A stretch of DNA of 64,000 bases, from assembly GCF_009017275.1 (NCBI RefSeq), contig NZ_WBZC01000023.1, forward strand, positions 1-64,000, written 5' to 3'. This document shows positions 18,362-27,460 of the stretch, in pieces. The notes under the pieces are model-generated. The model saw nothing but the letters and a program-made list of their open reading frames with translations. It was not told where the DNA came from and made no database searches. The position numbers and the translations under genes were made by a program. This DNA is from Alkaliphilus pronyensis (GTDB lineage Bacteria; Bacillota; Clostridia; Peptostreptococcales; Natronincolaceae). Numbering within the stretch: the first letter of the stretch is position 1; every line of letters starts with the position of its first letter.

Positions 18362-18886
18362 TTAAAGTAATTCCTTTAATTTAGCAAGTCGAGGATCAAT
18401 AGTCATCTCTTCTTCCTTATTTGAGCTGCATCTACATTCCTCTAAATTTAAATCTTTACCACATTTTGAGCATATTCCTTTGCAGGTTTTGCTACATAAG
18501 GTTTTAATCGGTATATTGGTAAATATATTATCCTTTATTACTTCTACTAAATCAATTGTATTATTATGATAAAGTATTATGTCTCCTATGTCTATATCCT
18601 CTTCCTCATTGTATAGCTCTTCACTAATAAGCTCCCCATTAACTTTAGTGTTAAACTGATAAGTAAAGGGTTTAATACATCTGCTGCATTTAACCTCCAT
18701 TACTGTATCAACATCACAGGTAAGAAAAACCTTATCATTCATAATATAAAGTTTACCTTTTACTGAAAAAGGATTAGGTAGTAGTATTTCATCACCATAA
18801 TAATTAATGGTGTCAAGATTGAGCAAGAAATCTAAGTCTAGTTGACTAGTTCTCTCTCGTTTAAGAGCATCTAAATCAATGATCAC
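18362..18886 (-). CDS. yceD: YceD family protein (DUF177)
   Basis: A 174-aa DUF177 protein; the family is linked to 23S rRNA/50S assembly and nearly always precedes rpmF. It has cysteine pairs CSRC near residue 93 and a C-terminal cluster CSKTCKGICSKCGKDL with CRC, suggesting metal binding. I chose the GTG start with AGAGGTGA 5 nt upstream. The longest frame opens at a TTG 20 codons earlier, but that TTG is the first base triplet of the -35 hexamer TTGACA, so it cannot be the translated start. Confidence 0.9.
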   Translation of the reverse strand: MIIDLDALKRERTSQLDLDFLLNLDTINYYGDEILLPNPFSVKGKLYIMNDKVFLTCDVDTVMEVKCSRCIKPFTYQFNTKVNGELISEELYNEEEDIDIGDIILYHNNTIDLVEVIKDNIFTNIPIKTLCSKTCKGICSKCGKDLNLEECRCSSNKEEEMTIDPRLAKLKELL

Positions 18887-18917
18887 AATCTTCACCTCTA
18901 AACCATCGCTAAATTTG

Positions 18918-18946
18918 ATTATACAAACCAACCAAAGGTTTGTCAA
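18918..18946 (-). promoter_or_regulatory. consensus sigma-A promoter of yceD-rpmF
   Basis: On the minus strand a perfect -35 TTGACA (18941-18946) and a perfect -10 TATAAT (18918-18923) are separated by 17 nt. The start point near 18911 leaves a leader of about 25 nt before the GTG start. Confidence 0.9.
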
Positions 18947-19006
18947 GTATTTTGTCTTGATAGTTAAAACATTTTATTCAAATAAATGATATAGATTTAT
19001 ATATAT

Positions 19007-19032
19007 TGAAAAAGGTAGGAGAACCTACCTTT
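19007..19032 (-). terminator. intrinsic terminator of ackA
   Basis: On the minus strand AAAGGTAGG pairs with CCTACCTTT around a TTCT loop and runs into TTTTTC. It directly follows the ackA stop. Confidence 0.8.
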
Positions 19033-19034
19033 AT

Positions 19035-20225
19035 CTATATAAGAGCCTTAGTCTCTCTAGCTATCATTAATTCTTCATTTGTTGGTACTAACAATACCTT
19101 TGTAGTTGAATCATCTGTTGTAACGATAGTCTCTTTTCCACGAACATTGTTCTTGTCACTATCTATTTTTATACCTAAGAACTCAAGGCCTTCACATACT
19201 GCTTGACGTGTTTCTACAGAGTTTTCACCTAAACCAGCAGTAAATATAACAGCATCTAAGCCACCCATTTCAGCAGCATAGGCACCTATGTACTTTTTAA
19301 CTCGTTTGTAATAAACCTCTAAAGCCATGTTTGCTCTTTCATTTCCTTCTGATACTGCTGCTTCAATATCTCTAAAGTCGCTGCTCACACCTGAGATTCC
19401 TAAAACACCAGACTTCTTATTCATTAGATTATTTAGATCACCTGATGTAAGATTTTCCTTCTCCATAAGGTAGGTGGTTATAGCAGGGTCAATGTCACCA
19501 CATCTTGTCCCCATTGCTAATCCTTCAAGTGGAGTAAAGCCCATGCTGGTATCAACTGATTTTCCTTTATTAATGGCTGCAATACTTGCTCCGTTACCAA
19601 GGTGGCAGGTGATGAGCTTTAAGTCTTCAAGAGATTTTCCAAGCATATCAGCTGCTCTCATTGCAACATATTTATGGGATGTTCCGTGGAAACCGTATCT
19701 TCTAATTTTGTATTTTTCATATAGCTCATATGGAAGTGCATATAAAAATGATGATTTAGGCATTGTCTGATGGAATGCAGTATCAAATACACCAACCATA
19801 GGTACATTAGGAAGTATTTCTTCACAAGCATTTATACCCATTAAATTAGGCGGGTTATGTAATGGTGCTAGCTCTGAGCATTCCTCTAGTGTAGCCTTTA
19901 CCTCGTCATTAATGATAACTGATTCGGCAAATTTCTCGCCCCCATGAACAACCCTATGTCCAACGGCGGATATCTCATCCATAGAGCTGATTGCTCCATG
20001 AACTTTATTGACTAAACAGTCTAATACAATTTTAATTGCAGCCTTGTGATTATCCATCGCTTCGTCAATGATAACCTTTTCTTTTCCAGTAGCTTCATGC
20101 TTTACAAAGCTACCAGCTATACCTATTCTTTCGGCAACACCTTTAGCTAATACTGCTTCTGTTTCCATATTTATAAGCTGGTACTTTAATGAAGAACTAC
20201 CACAGTTTAAAACCAATACTTTCAT
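19035..20225 (-). CDS. ackA: acetate kinase
   Basis: Interconverts acetyl-phosphate and acetate with ATP formation, a main energy step in fermentation. The 396 aa include the ASKHA N-terminal motif [26 protein letters not shown], the phosphate-binding [11 protein letters not shown], and FTAGLGENS near the C-terminus. No pta gene is adjacent; it has its own promoter and terminator, so it is monocistronic here. Confidence 0.97.
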   Translation of the reverse strand: MKVLVLNCGSSSLKYQLINMETEAVLAKGVAERIGIAGSFVKHEATGKEKVIIDEAMDNHKAAIKIVLDCLVNKVHGAISSMDEISAVGHRVVHGGEKFAESVIINDEVKATLEECSELAPLHNPPNLMGINACEEILPNVPMVGVFDTAFHQTMPKSSFLYALPYELYEKYKIRRYGFHGTSHKYVAMRAADMLGKSLEDLKLITCHLGNGASIAAINKGKSVDTSMGFTPLEGLAMGTRCGDIDPAITTYLMEKENLTSGDLNNLMNKKSGVLGISGVSSDFRDIEAAVSEGNERANMALEVYYKRVKKYIGAYAAEMGGLDAVIFTAGLGENSVETRQAVCEGLEFLGIKIDSDKNNVRGKETIVTTDDSTTKVLLVPTNEELMIARETKALI

Positions 20226-20292
20226 TTCAAAGACCTCCTAAGTAAAATTGTTGTTTTGACAAAATTTTTATGTTTATATCTCTAACATATCA

Positions 20293-20321
20293 ATCATAAT
20301 AAATTTTCTTACATATTTCAA
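20293..20321 (-). promoter_or_regulatory. sigma-A promoter of ackA
   Basis: On the minus strand -35 TTGAAA (20316-20321) and -10 TATGAT (20293-20298) with a 17-nt spacer, about 60 nt upstream of the ackA ribosome-binding site AGGAGG. Confidence 0.6.
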
Positions 20322-20443
20322 CCCTTTATACCTTATTTATAAAATTTTATAAACGTGTTTATTTTATTTTCTTTTGCTATAATTATTTCTATTGTATAAA
20401 ATAGTATATATAAATAATAGTTTTATTATTCAGGAGGCTTTTT

Positions 20444-21703
20444 ATGAGGATTTTAGGCTTAATTACCGAATACAACCCTTTTCATAATGGACACCTTTAT
20501 CATCTGAAGGAATCTATTAAAAAAACAAAGGCTACCCATACTATTGCTGTTATGAGTGGACACTTTCTTCAAAGGGGTGAACCTGCTTTAATTCATAAAT
20601 GGGCTAGAGGACAAATGGCTGTAGAGTCAGGGGTTGATTTAGTTATAGAGCTACCTACTGTTTATGCCTGCAATACTGCAGAGCTTTTTGCCTATGGGGC
20701 AGTCAAGCTATTAAATCAGCTTCGGATAGTTGATACAATCTGTTTTGGCAGCGAAAAAGGTAATATTAAACCATTAGAAAAAATTGCAGATATATTAGTT
20801 TGTTCTCCCCCATCCTTTGAAAAAAATTTAAAGCAGCAATTGGACCTGGGGAAATCATTTCCTGCAGCCCGTGGTGAAGCTCTAGCCATATATTTAAAGG
20901 AAATTGAAGATCCTATAATAAGTGCAATAGACTACAAGGAGCTTGTTAAAACCCCTAATAATATCTTATCAATTGAATACATTAAAGCTCTAAAGGAGTT
21001 AAATAGTTCAATAGTCCCTGAAACAATTATTAGAAAAACAGCTCCCTATCATTCAAAGGATATAACTGCAAATATTGCTAGTGCAACTGCTATACGACAA
21101 TATATTAATATTAACGAAAATATATCTGAAATACGCCATACATTACCACCAGCTTCATATAGAGTATTAGATGAGGGTTTTAGCCAAGAAATAGGTCCTG
21201 TTTTTAGTGATAGCTTTCAACAAAGTATTTTCACTTTAATAAGACAAAAAGGTGCAAAATCCATAAGAGAAATTTTTGATGTGTCTGAGGGATTAGAAAA
21301 CAAAATATATCAGTGTGGATTAGCTACAAAATCTCTAAAGGAGTTCTATTACTGTGTGAAAAGTAAGCGCTATCCCTATACAAGACTACAGCGCATCATA
21401 ATGCATTTACTACTAGATATACAAAGGAAGGATATTAATAGCTTCAACTTAGCTGGTGGTCCCCAATACATAAGGGTTTTAGCCTTTAATGATAAGGGAA
21501 GAGAATTATTGAAGCTTTGTAAGGAAAAAAGTCCTCTACCAGTTATTAATAAGTTAACACATTTTAAAGGAAGTGAAATTGCAAAAAGAATGTTAGAAAT
21601 AGATATTAGAGCCACAAACATATATACACTAGGAATAAAAAACAAAGCTATGTCAACACAGCAATTAGATTTTACCTATAGTCCAATATATGTTAGTAAG
21701 TGA
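20444..21703 (+). CDS. tmcAL: tRNA(Met) cytidine acetate ligase TmcAL (YlbM)
   Basis: Forms N4-acetylcytidine at the wobble position of elongator tRNA(Met) using acetate and ATP. The 419 aa begin with the nucleotidyltransferase motif GLITEYNPFHNGHLYHL (HxGH) and contain SGHFLQRGEPALIHKWAR. It is divergent from ackA; substrate acetate and acetate kinase lie side by side, which may be incidental. AGGAGG precedes the ATG. Confidence 0.94.
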   Translation: MRILGLITEYNPFHNGHLYHLKESIKKTKATHTIAVMSGHFLQRGEPALIHKWARGQMAVESGVDLVIELPTVYACNTAELFAYGAVKLLNQLRIVDTICFGSEKGNIKPLEKIADILVCSPPSFEKNLKQQLDLGKSFPAARGEALAIYLKEIEDPIISAIDYKELVKTPNNILSIEYIKALKELNSSIVPETIIRKTAPYHSKDITANIASATAIRQYININENISEIRHTLPPASYRVLDEGFSQEIGPVFSDSFQQSIFTLIRQKGAKSIREIFDVSEGLENKIYQCGLATKSLKEFYYCVKSKRYPYTRLQRIIMHLLLDIQRKDINSFNLAGGPQYIRVLAFNDKGRELLKLCKEKSPLPVINKLTHFKGSEIAKRMLEIDIRATNIYTLGIKNKAMSTQQLDFTYSPIYVSK

Positions 21704-21719
21704 ACAAATGTTGAATGGA

Positions 21720-22075
21720 AAAATCAAACCTTAAAACCTTTGAAACATAATTTAAAATTGAAAATTGAAAACTATAAAAGCAAGTAATAAGGAATAGGTA
21801 ATAAGGAATAAGTAAGTAAAGAATCAAAACCATAAAACAAGATCAGAAATGAAAAGTTAAGAGTTAAGAGTTAAGAGTTAAGAGTTAAAAACATAAAAGA
21901 AATTGAAAATTGAAAATTGAAAATTGAAAATTAAATGAAAAAGGCAAATGAAAAACTAAAAGACATAATTAAAAATTAATAATTAAGAGTGAAGAGTTAA
22001 GAGTTAAGAGTTAAAAACCTTAAAATCTTTAAAGCAATATTCAAAATTGAAAATTGACAATTGAATGTTAAATGC
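21720..22075 (+). repeat. composite minisatellite element, locus 2
   Basis: Fills most of the 559-bp gap between the convergent genes tmcAL and the aminotransferase. It contains AAAATTGAAAATTGAAAACT, the core ACTATAAAAGCAAGTAATAA (from 21771), GGAATA units, five tandem AGTTAAG heptamers near 21855-21890, ATTGAAA repeats near 21900-21935, and a second GAGTTAAGA array near 21985-22015. Module order matches locus 1, with extra copies. It marks the left edge of the catabolic island. Confidence 0.75.
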
Positions 22076-22128
22076 AAAAGACTAATTTTAAAAAATTATT
22101 AATGAGAAGAAGATGAGAAAAAAATGAA

Positions 22129-22175
22129 TAATCCTAATGTTAAGTGGAGTATATTATCACCTTACATTAGGATTA
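22129..22175. terminator. probable bidirectional terminator
   Basis: TAATCCTAATGTTAAG (22129-22144) pairs with CTTACATTAGGATTA (22161-22175) with a one-base bulge, followed by TATTTATTT on the plus strand. It lies between convergent genes. Confidence 0.5.
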
Positions 22176-22262
22176 TATTTATTTATAGCTTTCAATTAAA
22201 ATTAATTATAAAAACAAAAAAGTCGACTATTTAACTAATATTTTTATCATCAGTTAATATTG

Positions 22263-23414
22263 CTACTCTGCAAAAACCTTCTGCGCAGCAGCAACTCCTG
22301 TTCCTATCTCAACTGGGAAGCCATACTCTCTTAAGGATAGCTCAATTCCTGAAAGTCCTGTAATAATGTCTTCTCTTCCTATATATCCCATGTGTCCGAT
22401 TCTGAAGGTTGTGTCTATCAAATCCCCCAGACCTCCCGCAGTAGATACCCAATATTTATTTCGAAGTGCCTTTCTCCAAGCAGTGCTATCAATGGTTTCT
22501 GGAAATTTGACTGCAGTAACAGAAGGAGAAGCATAGGCTTCATCCACCAATAGCTCCAATCCGATTGCCTCTAGCCCAGCTCTTAAAGCTTTGGTTATCA
22601 ATCGATGTCTTTCTAGTACATTTTCATAGCCTTCTTCCAATACCATATTCAGTGCCTCTTTCAATCCATACATAGCTGTCATTGCAGGTGTATAAGGAGT
22701 TAAACTCTTCTCTTCATTGAACTTCTTAAATCGTCTTATATCCCAATAATATTTAGGATATCGGGATTTTTCAACCGCTTCCCATGCTTTAGGGCTTATG
22801 CTTACCATAGCGATACCCGGTGCCGACATCAAGCCTTTTTGTGAAGCTGAAACCACCACATCCAGACCCCATTCATCGGTTCGGATATCCACGCAGCCCA
22901 GTGAGCTTACAGCATCCACCAAAGACAACGCACCATGCTCTCTAGTTAATTGACTTATTGCCTCTAAATCATTAACAACTCCAGTGGAGGTTTCGTTATG
23001 GGTAATTAAAACCGCTTTAATATCTTTTTCTTCATCCTTTTGAAGAATTTTTCTTACACAATCAATATCCACTGGCTTGCCTGATGGAAAACGCTCCACC
23101 ACTACATTCAAGCCCATTGCTACTGCTATGTCTGCAAATCGGTCACCAAAGTTTCCGCAGCTTAAAGCTAAAACCTTATCACCTGGAGATAGAGTATTCA
23201 CCAGCGCCAACTCCATTCCTCCAGTTCCTGAAGCAACAAAAAACAATACATCCCTCTCTGTTTTAAACACTTTTTTTAAGTCACGAATAAGTTCCTTAGA
23301 CAGCTGTTTAATATCTTCGCCTCTCCGTTCAACCATCTGTTTGGACATAGCATTACGAATACGCTCTGGTGTATAAACAGGGCCGGGTAAAAGCATGCAT
23401 CTTTTTTCTTTCAT
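22263..23414 (-). CDS. class V aminotransferase (alanine/serine-glyoxylate type)
   Basis: A 383-aa PLP enzyme with the family start LLPGPVYTPERI, the ASGTGGMELA phosphate-cup segment, Asp167 (SLVDAVSSLG) and the Schiff-base Lys193 in VSASQKGLMSAPG. Related enzymes move amino groups between alanine, serine or aspartate and glyoxylate. It is the last gene of the GntP-dehydratase-aldolase-aminotransferase run, 13 bp after the threonine aldolase. This suggests that it handles glycine or glyoxylate produced by the aldolase (inference). Phosphonate-type transaminases share the fold, so substrate is uncertain. Confidence 0.87.
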   Translation of the reverse strand: MKEKRCMLLPGPVYTPERIRNAMSKQMVERRGEDIKQLSKELIRDLKKVFKTERDVLFFVASGTGGMELALVNTLSPGDKVLALSCGNFGDRFADIAVAMGLNVVVERFPSGKPVDIDCVRKILQKDEEKDIKAVLITHNETSTGVVNDLEAISQLTREHGALSLVDAVSSLGCVDIRTDEWGLDVVVSASQKGLMSAPGIAMVSISPKAWEAVEKSRYPKYYWDIRRFKKFNEEKSLTPYTPAMTAMYGLKEALNMVLEEGYENVLERHRLITKALRAGLEAIGLELLVDEAYASPSVTAVKFPETIDSTAWRKALRNKYWVSTAGGLGDLIDTTFRIGHMGYIGREDIITGLSGIELSLREYGFPVEIGTGVAAAQKVFAE

Positions 23415-23427
23415 TCCTGTTCACTCC

Positions 23428-24474
23428 TTATTTTTTGTATCTTTGAATGATCTCCTCAGTAACATCGGCAATATAATCAATGTCTTCATCCTTTATCTGA
23501 TAATGAATGATCATTCGATAGCTTTTGTCCCCGATTTTTTTCACCTTAATTCCTTGTTTAAGAAATTCTTCTTGAATGGTTTTTCCGTCTATTGATAAAA
23601 ACCCTAAATTCAAGGACACGATGTTTGTCTGCACTTCAGTAATCTCTAAAATACCTTCATGAATTTTTACCAGCCTATGGGCTAAGGTCTTAGCTCTTTT
23701 GTGATCCTCATCTAATCGAGACACCATATTTTCAAGAGCCACGACTCCTGCTGCTGCCATTATTCCAGCTTGTCTCATTCCACCTCCTAGTCTTTGTTTC
23801 ATTTTTCTTGCTTTACTAATGAACTCTTTATCTCCTAAGAGCAGTGATCCGAAGGGTGCAGCAAGTCCCTTAGTCAAGCATACTTGAAGAGCATCCACAT
23901 GCTTTGTAAATTCTTTTACATCTTTTCCCTCAGCAACCGCTGCATTCAGAATTCTTGCTCCATCCAAATATACAGGAATTTTATGTTTTGCACCTATCAT
24001 CTTAATCTCTTTCATATTTTCAGTAGTTACAATTAAGCCTCTATTAAGGTTATATGTGTTTTCCAAACAAATCAGACCAGTATCAGTGGATTGGATTCCT
24101 TTACCTAAAATGGCATTTTCAATGACTTCAGCATCATAGTGTCCATCAACAACCTCAATGCTTCTAGCTTGGACCCCACAGATGGCTGCCAATGCACCAA
24201 CCTCAAGATTGAGAATATGGGATTGACTACCAACAATAACTTCATCCCCTAGCTTTGAATACACCATTACAGCAATCTGATTTGCCATTGTTCCAGAAGT
24301 GACAAAAACAGCTGCTTCTTTCCCGAAAATTTCACACGCTAGCTTTTCAAGACGTTTAACCGTCGGATCTTCACCCATAATATCGTCGCCTACAATTGCT
24401 TCTGCCATGGCTTTTCTCATTTCATCAGTGGGTTGTGTAACTGTATCACTTCGTATATCAAGTATCCTATTCAT
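23428..24474 (-). CDS. ltaE: low-specificity L-threonine aldolase
   Basis: A PLP enzyme that cleaves beta-hydroxy amino acids such as threonine or phenylserine to glycine and an aldehyde. The 348 aa contain DIRSDTVTQPTDEMR at the start, GEDPTVKRLE, the Asp171-containing VYLDGARILNAAV and Lys202 in CLTKGLAAPFGSLL. It lies between the LeuC-like dehydratase and the aminotransferase with short gaps, so an operon is likely. The true substrate may be another 3-hydroxy amino acid, given the unusual neighbours. Confidence 0.9.
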   Translation of the reverse strand: MNRILDIRSDTVTQPTDEMRKAMAEAIVGDDIMGEDPTVKRLEKLACEIFGKEAAVFVTSGTMANQIAVMVYSKLGDEVIVGSQSHILNLEVGALAAICGVQARSIEVVDGHYDAEVIENAILGKGIQSTDTGLICLENTYNLNRGLIVTTENMKEIKMIGAKHKIPVYLDGARILNAAVAEGKDVKEFTKHVDALQVCLTKGLAAPFGSLLLGDKEFISKARKMKQRLGGGMRQAGIMAAAGVVALENMVSRLDEDHKRAKTLAHRLVKIHEGILEITEVQTNIVSLNLGFLSIDGKTIQEEFLKQGIKVKKIGDKSYRMIIHYQIKDEDIDYIADVTEEIIQRYKK

Positions 24475-24520
24475 TTAAATCCCTCCTTCTACCACATTAT
24501 CTATCTCTTCTATTTTATAT

Positions 24521-25699
24521 CTATATTTTACCACGAATTGCAGCAAAAGTAGCAACTTTTGGTGATGCTAGGTATATCTTAGCCTTCTTTGATCCCATGC
24601 GTCCATAGGTGTTCCTTACGGTTGTGGATATTGCAATATCTTCATCGCCAAGTACACCCTGATGTATTCCTGAACAGGCTCCACATCCTGGACTTAAAAC
24701 GACACCTCCACTATTTCTGATTATACTACTGTAGCCTAATTTATCCATTTCATTTGCAATATTCTTAGAAGCAGGACAAACAAAAAGACTTACATTTCTG
24801 TTGATAAGTTTTCCCTCAAGAATGGTGACAACTTCTTTGATGTCCTCTAAGCGTCCATTTGTACAACCACCTATGAATACCTCAGTAATCTTTTCTATAC
24901 TAACATTACTGATCTTTTCCACATTATCTGGTGAGCCAGGCAGAGCAATAAGGGATTCCACCTTACTTATATCTATGACTAGATCTGGCTTTATTTGATG
25001 CTGTAAGAGTTCTGTATCATTGGAGTAATAGGTTGTTCTAACACTAGCTTCTCCAAGTATATTAGTAATTGTCATATTTTGACTGACTGAAAGTCCATCA
25101 ATTCCCTCGCCTGTAATAATTACAGCTTTATCCTTAAGTCCATTCAGCTTAAATGCTCCAAGTATTTCCAGTGCAATGTCCTTGCCCTTGTTTTCCTTTG
25201 TTTTTCCTTGAAGCTCAACATAAAGAACTGACGGAGCTTTAAAGGTGAAATATCCTTTTACCAATACATCTATCATTTCTGAAGGGGATATGGAAAAAGG
25301 AATTGCTCCAAGACCTGCCGAGGTGCTTACATGACCATCAACCCCTACTATAACCTTGTCAGATAGCTGTTCACCGAATTTGTCTGCAATAACCTGATGA
25401 AGAATCCCTTCTCCATTATTATATATATTAATTTTATGGTTTGTACAAAAGCCTTCAATAGCAAAATGCATATTACGTTGTTCTTTTGTAGCTGCTGGAA
25501 AGCAGTGATCAAAAGTAACATGCATTAAGTGACCAAAGGGTAATGTTCTGTCTAGCCTTTGATCTTCATACTCTTTTATGATTTTTGGCATGGAACCGTC
25601 ATGGGCCAATGCATAATCCACCTTAAGCTTAATTTCTTTGCCCTCATAAACTTCATTCTCTTTAAATAGTTTAGAAAGCAGTTTGTGATCATTAACCAT
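24521..25699 (-). CDS. divergent aconitase/LeuC-like Fe-S hydro-lyase
   Basis: A 392-aa aconitase-superfamily large subunit. The [4Fe-4S] ligands are C279 (IGGCTNGR), C339 and C342 (SPGCGACSG), and the C-terminal RNTYGRMGSKKAKIYLASP is well conserved. The usual DSHT active-site motif is changed to DGHV (121-124). There is no LeuD-type small (swivel) subunit nearby. Isopropylmalate dehydratase of leucine synthesis is therefore unlikely: no leu genes are present and the context is a permease with aldolase and aminotransferase. It probably dehydrates or isomerises an imported hydroxy acid (inference). Confidence 0.78.
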   Translation of the reverse strand: MVNDHKLLSKLFKENEVYEGKEIKLKVDYALAHDGSMPKIIKEYEDQRLDRTLPFGHLMHVTFDHCFPAATKEQRNMHFAIEGFCTNHKINIYNNGEGILHQVIADKFGEQLSDKVIVGVDGHVSTSAGLGAIPFSISPSEMIDVLVKGYFTFKAPSVLYVELQGKTKENKGKDIALEILGAFKLNGLKDKAVIITGEGIDGLSVSQNMTITNILGEASVRTTYYSNDTELLQHQIKPDLVIDISKVESLIALPGSPDNVEKISNVSIEKITEVFIGGCTNGRLEDIKEVVTILEGKLINRNVSLFVCPASKNIANEMDKLGYSSIIRNSGGVVLSPGCGACSGIHQGVLGDEDIAISTTVRNTYGRMGSKKAKIYLASPKVATFAAIRGKI

Positions 25700-25798
25700 C
25701 TCATCCCTACTTTCATAATAATTTGAGAGGGAGGAGCTATAAAGTCCTCCCCCTCATAAAAATAATCTTTATCAATTATTATACCTAAGTGCTGTGGC

Positions 25799-27160
25799 TT
25801 ATATTAGACCTGCAGCCCATAGCGCCCAGGTTGTCAGGAAGGATACCAATCCTCCAAAGAAGGTAGCACCACCATAGGTAATTAAAGCATTACGTATTTC
25901 CATTTTTGATAAGGTTGTTACAACCCAGAAATAACTACTGTTTACATATTTAATGATTACAGAACCTGATGCTCCAGCCAGCATGGCAGCTTCAGGTGTA
26001 AGTCCAAGTTGACTAAGCATTGGAGCAACAATTGCACCTGCTGTAATTACTCCCACTGTAGTAGATCCAGTGATCATATTCCCGATTACCCCAATTAAAA
26101 ATGGAAGGATAATTGGCGATACTCCAGTTGTTGTAATCCAATCAGCGATTGCATCAACTGTAGGTGTTCCTCTAATGATTGTACTAAGTGATCCACCTAA
26201 CCCTGTTACTACAAGAATCATAGCTGAAGTTCTTAGACCATCTTCCACCCATTTGTTTTTAGCAGCTTCTTTATGGTCTTTAGACGTAATGTTTCTGTAG
26301 GATAGCCAATCACCTATTGCCAGTGCAACCACAGGCCATCCTAAAAATTCAAAGATTGATTGAATACCGTGATCTTCAGGGAAAGCAAATTTCACAACAC
26401 TTGCAGTAGCAATTAAAACAATAGGAATAACAATTGGTGCATAGGAATTAATTGTATTTGGAGCCTCTCCACTTGCTTTATTTGGATCTTTGTTTAAAAG
26501 AGAACTAGTTAAAAATTCTTCAGCAGGTGGTGCCACAATTCTAGGACCAACTATATACTGACCCCATATCCATGCTGCAAGAGACCCTGTAAAACATACT
26601 ACACCACCGTAAATAATAATCAGACCCACATCAGCCCCGATAAGTGCTGCAGCTGCTAATGGTCCTGGTGTTGGAGGAACAAGTGCGTGTGTTAGCTGAA
26701 GTGCTCCAACCAGTCCAGCAGACATTGTAGCCATTGAAACACCAGATGCTGCTGCTGCAGAATGGACTAACGGATTAAGTATAACATATGCAATATCTGA
26801 AAAAACAGCAATCCCTAATACAAAGCCTGAAAGTGTTAATGCCAACGGCATTCTCTTTTCCCCAACAAGCTTAATCATTGATTTGGTTATGGTTTCTATT
26901 GCACCAGTATGCTTTAATGCTTCAGCCATAATAGAACCAAGAACAACAATGACACCTATACTTCCCAATGTTTTGCCAAATCCTTTTTCAAAAGCATCAA
27001 TGAAATCAGGTATACTTACACCTGGCAGTACAGAGAACAAGATTAGAGGAATAAGCATTGCGTAAAACACATGCCACTTGTACTTTGCAATCAAAAGAAG
27101 CAGTAAAATAATTATTCCTAAGAAATCCATTAACGTTACTAATACATTACTAGATACCAA
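25799..27160 (-). CDS. GntP family permease
   Basis: A 453-aa integral membrane symporter of the gluconate:H+ (GntP) family with about 12-14 hydrophobic segments. Family landmarks include ALKHTGAIETITKSMIKLVG, the GALQLTHALVPPTPGPLAAA stretch and MITGSTTVGVITAGAIVAPM. The start is a TTG with GGGAGG 8 nt upstream. Family members import gluconate, fructuronate, D-serine, glycerate or hydroxybutyrate. The next genes encode a dehydratase and an aldolase, so a hydroxy-acid or hydroxy-amino-acid substrate is plausible. Confidence 0.9.
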   Translation of the reverse strand: MVSSNVLVTLMDFLGIIILLLLLIAKYKWHVFYAMLIPLILFSVLPGVSIPDFIDAFEKGFGKTLGSIGVIVVLGSIMAEALKHTGAIETITKSMIKLVGEKRMPLALTLSGFVLGIAVFSDIAYVILNPLVHSAAAASGVSMATMSAGLVGALQLTHALVPPTPGPLAAAALIGADVGLIIIYGGVVCFTGSLAAWIWGQYIVGPRIVAPPAEEFLTSSLLNKDPNKASGEAPNTINSYAPIVIPIVLIATASVVKFAFPEDHGIQSIFEFLGWPVVALAIGDWLSYRNITSKDHKEAAKNKWVEDGLRTSAMILVVTGLGGSLSTIIRGTPTVDAIADWITTTGVSPIILPFLIGVIGNMITGSTTVGVITAGAIVAPMLSQLGLTPEAAMLAGASGSVIIKYVNSSYFWVVTTLSKMEIRNALITYGGATFFGGLVSFLTTWALWAAGLI

Positions 27161-27194
27161 TTAAATAACCTCCCTGTAAATTTAATATGAAATC

Positions 27195-27340
27195 TTAAAG
27201 TTTTGCTACTGTTTCTACACCCCCCTGAGCCAATGTAGTGTTTACTGAAGTGTTAGGCATATGCTTTCCATCCTAATTGTAGGCTTTTAGTTAATACAAA
27301 CGTTTTCCTCGTGGTTATTAAGTAATTGAATAGGATGGAA
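27195..27340 (-). promoter_or_regulatory. structured leader of the GntP operon with a possible short ORF
   Basis: In the 300-bp gap, TAGGATGGAA (27331-27340, plus strand) is the exact inverted repeat of TTCCATCCTA (27266-27275). On the minus strand the 3' arm reads TAGGATGGAA, and 10 nt later an ATG opens a 21-codon frame (27260-27195, MPNTSVNTTLAQGGVETVAK...). Thus the stem could hide that frame's ribosome-binding site. A cre-like box, GGAAAACGTTTGTA, lies in the loop (27295-27308, minus strand; two mismatches to consensus). Confidence 0.4.
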
Positions 27341-27397
27341 TTCATTATTATTAATATATTAAGTTGTTTTCAGGAAACCTAATGTATGCTTGTCTAT

Positions 27398-27408
27398 TTG
27401 TCAGACAT
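27398..27408. promoter_or_regulatory. possible second FCD-GntR operator upstream of gntP
   Basis: TTGTCAGACAT matches the FadR-subfamily operator pattern TnGTnnnACnA except at the last base. It overlaps a weak -35-like CTGACA on the minus strand. The stronger palindrome of the same pattern lies at 28207-28231. Confidence 0.35.
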
Positions 27409-27416
27409 GCACCTTT

Positions 27417-27452
27417 TAAATAAAAAGTAATTATTAATAAAATAATTACTTT
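27417..27452 (-). terminator. intrinsic terminator of the GntR gene
   Basis: On the minus strand AAAGTAATTATT pairs with AATAATTACTTT around a short loop and runs into TTTATTT, just after the GntR stop codon. The permease operon thus probably starts from its own promoter. Confidence 0.7.
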
Positions 27453-27460
27453 ATATTCTG

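Noticed and set aside
18887-18946. 20-codon N-terminal extension of YceD
   Set aside because: Its TTG start is the -35 hexamer TTGACA of a perfect promoter, and the frame crosses the TATAAT; the transcript begins downstream.
24521-25699. Leucine-biosynthesis isopropylmalate dehydratase (leuC)
   Set aside because: No leuA, leuB or leuD nearby, altered DGHV motif, and a permease/aldolase/aminotransferase context.
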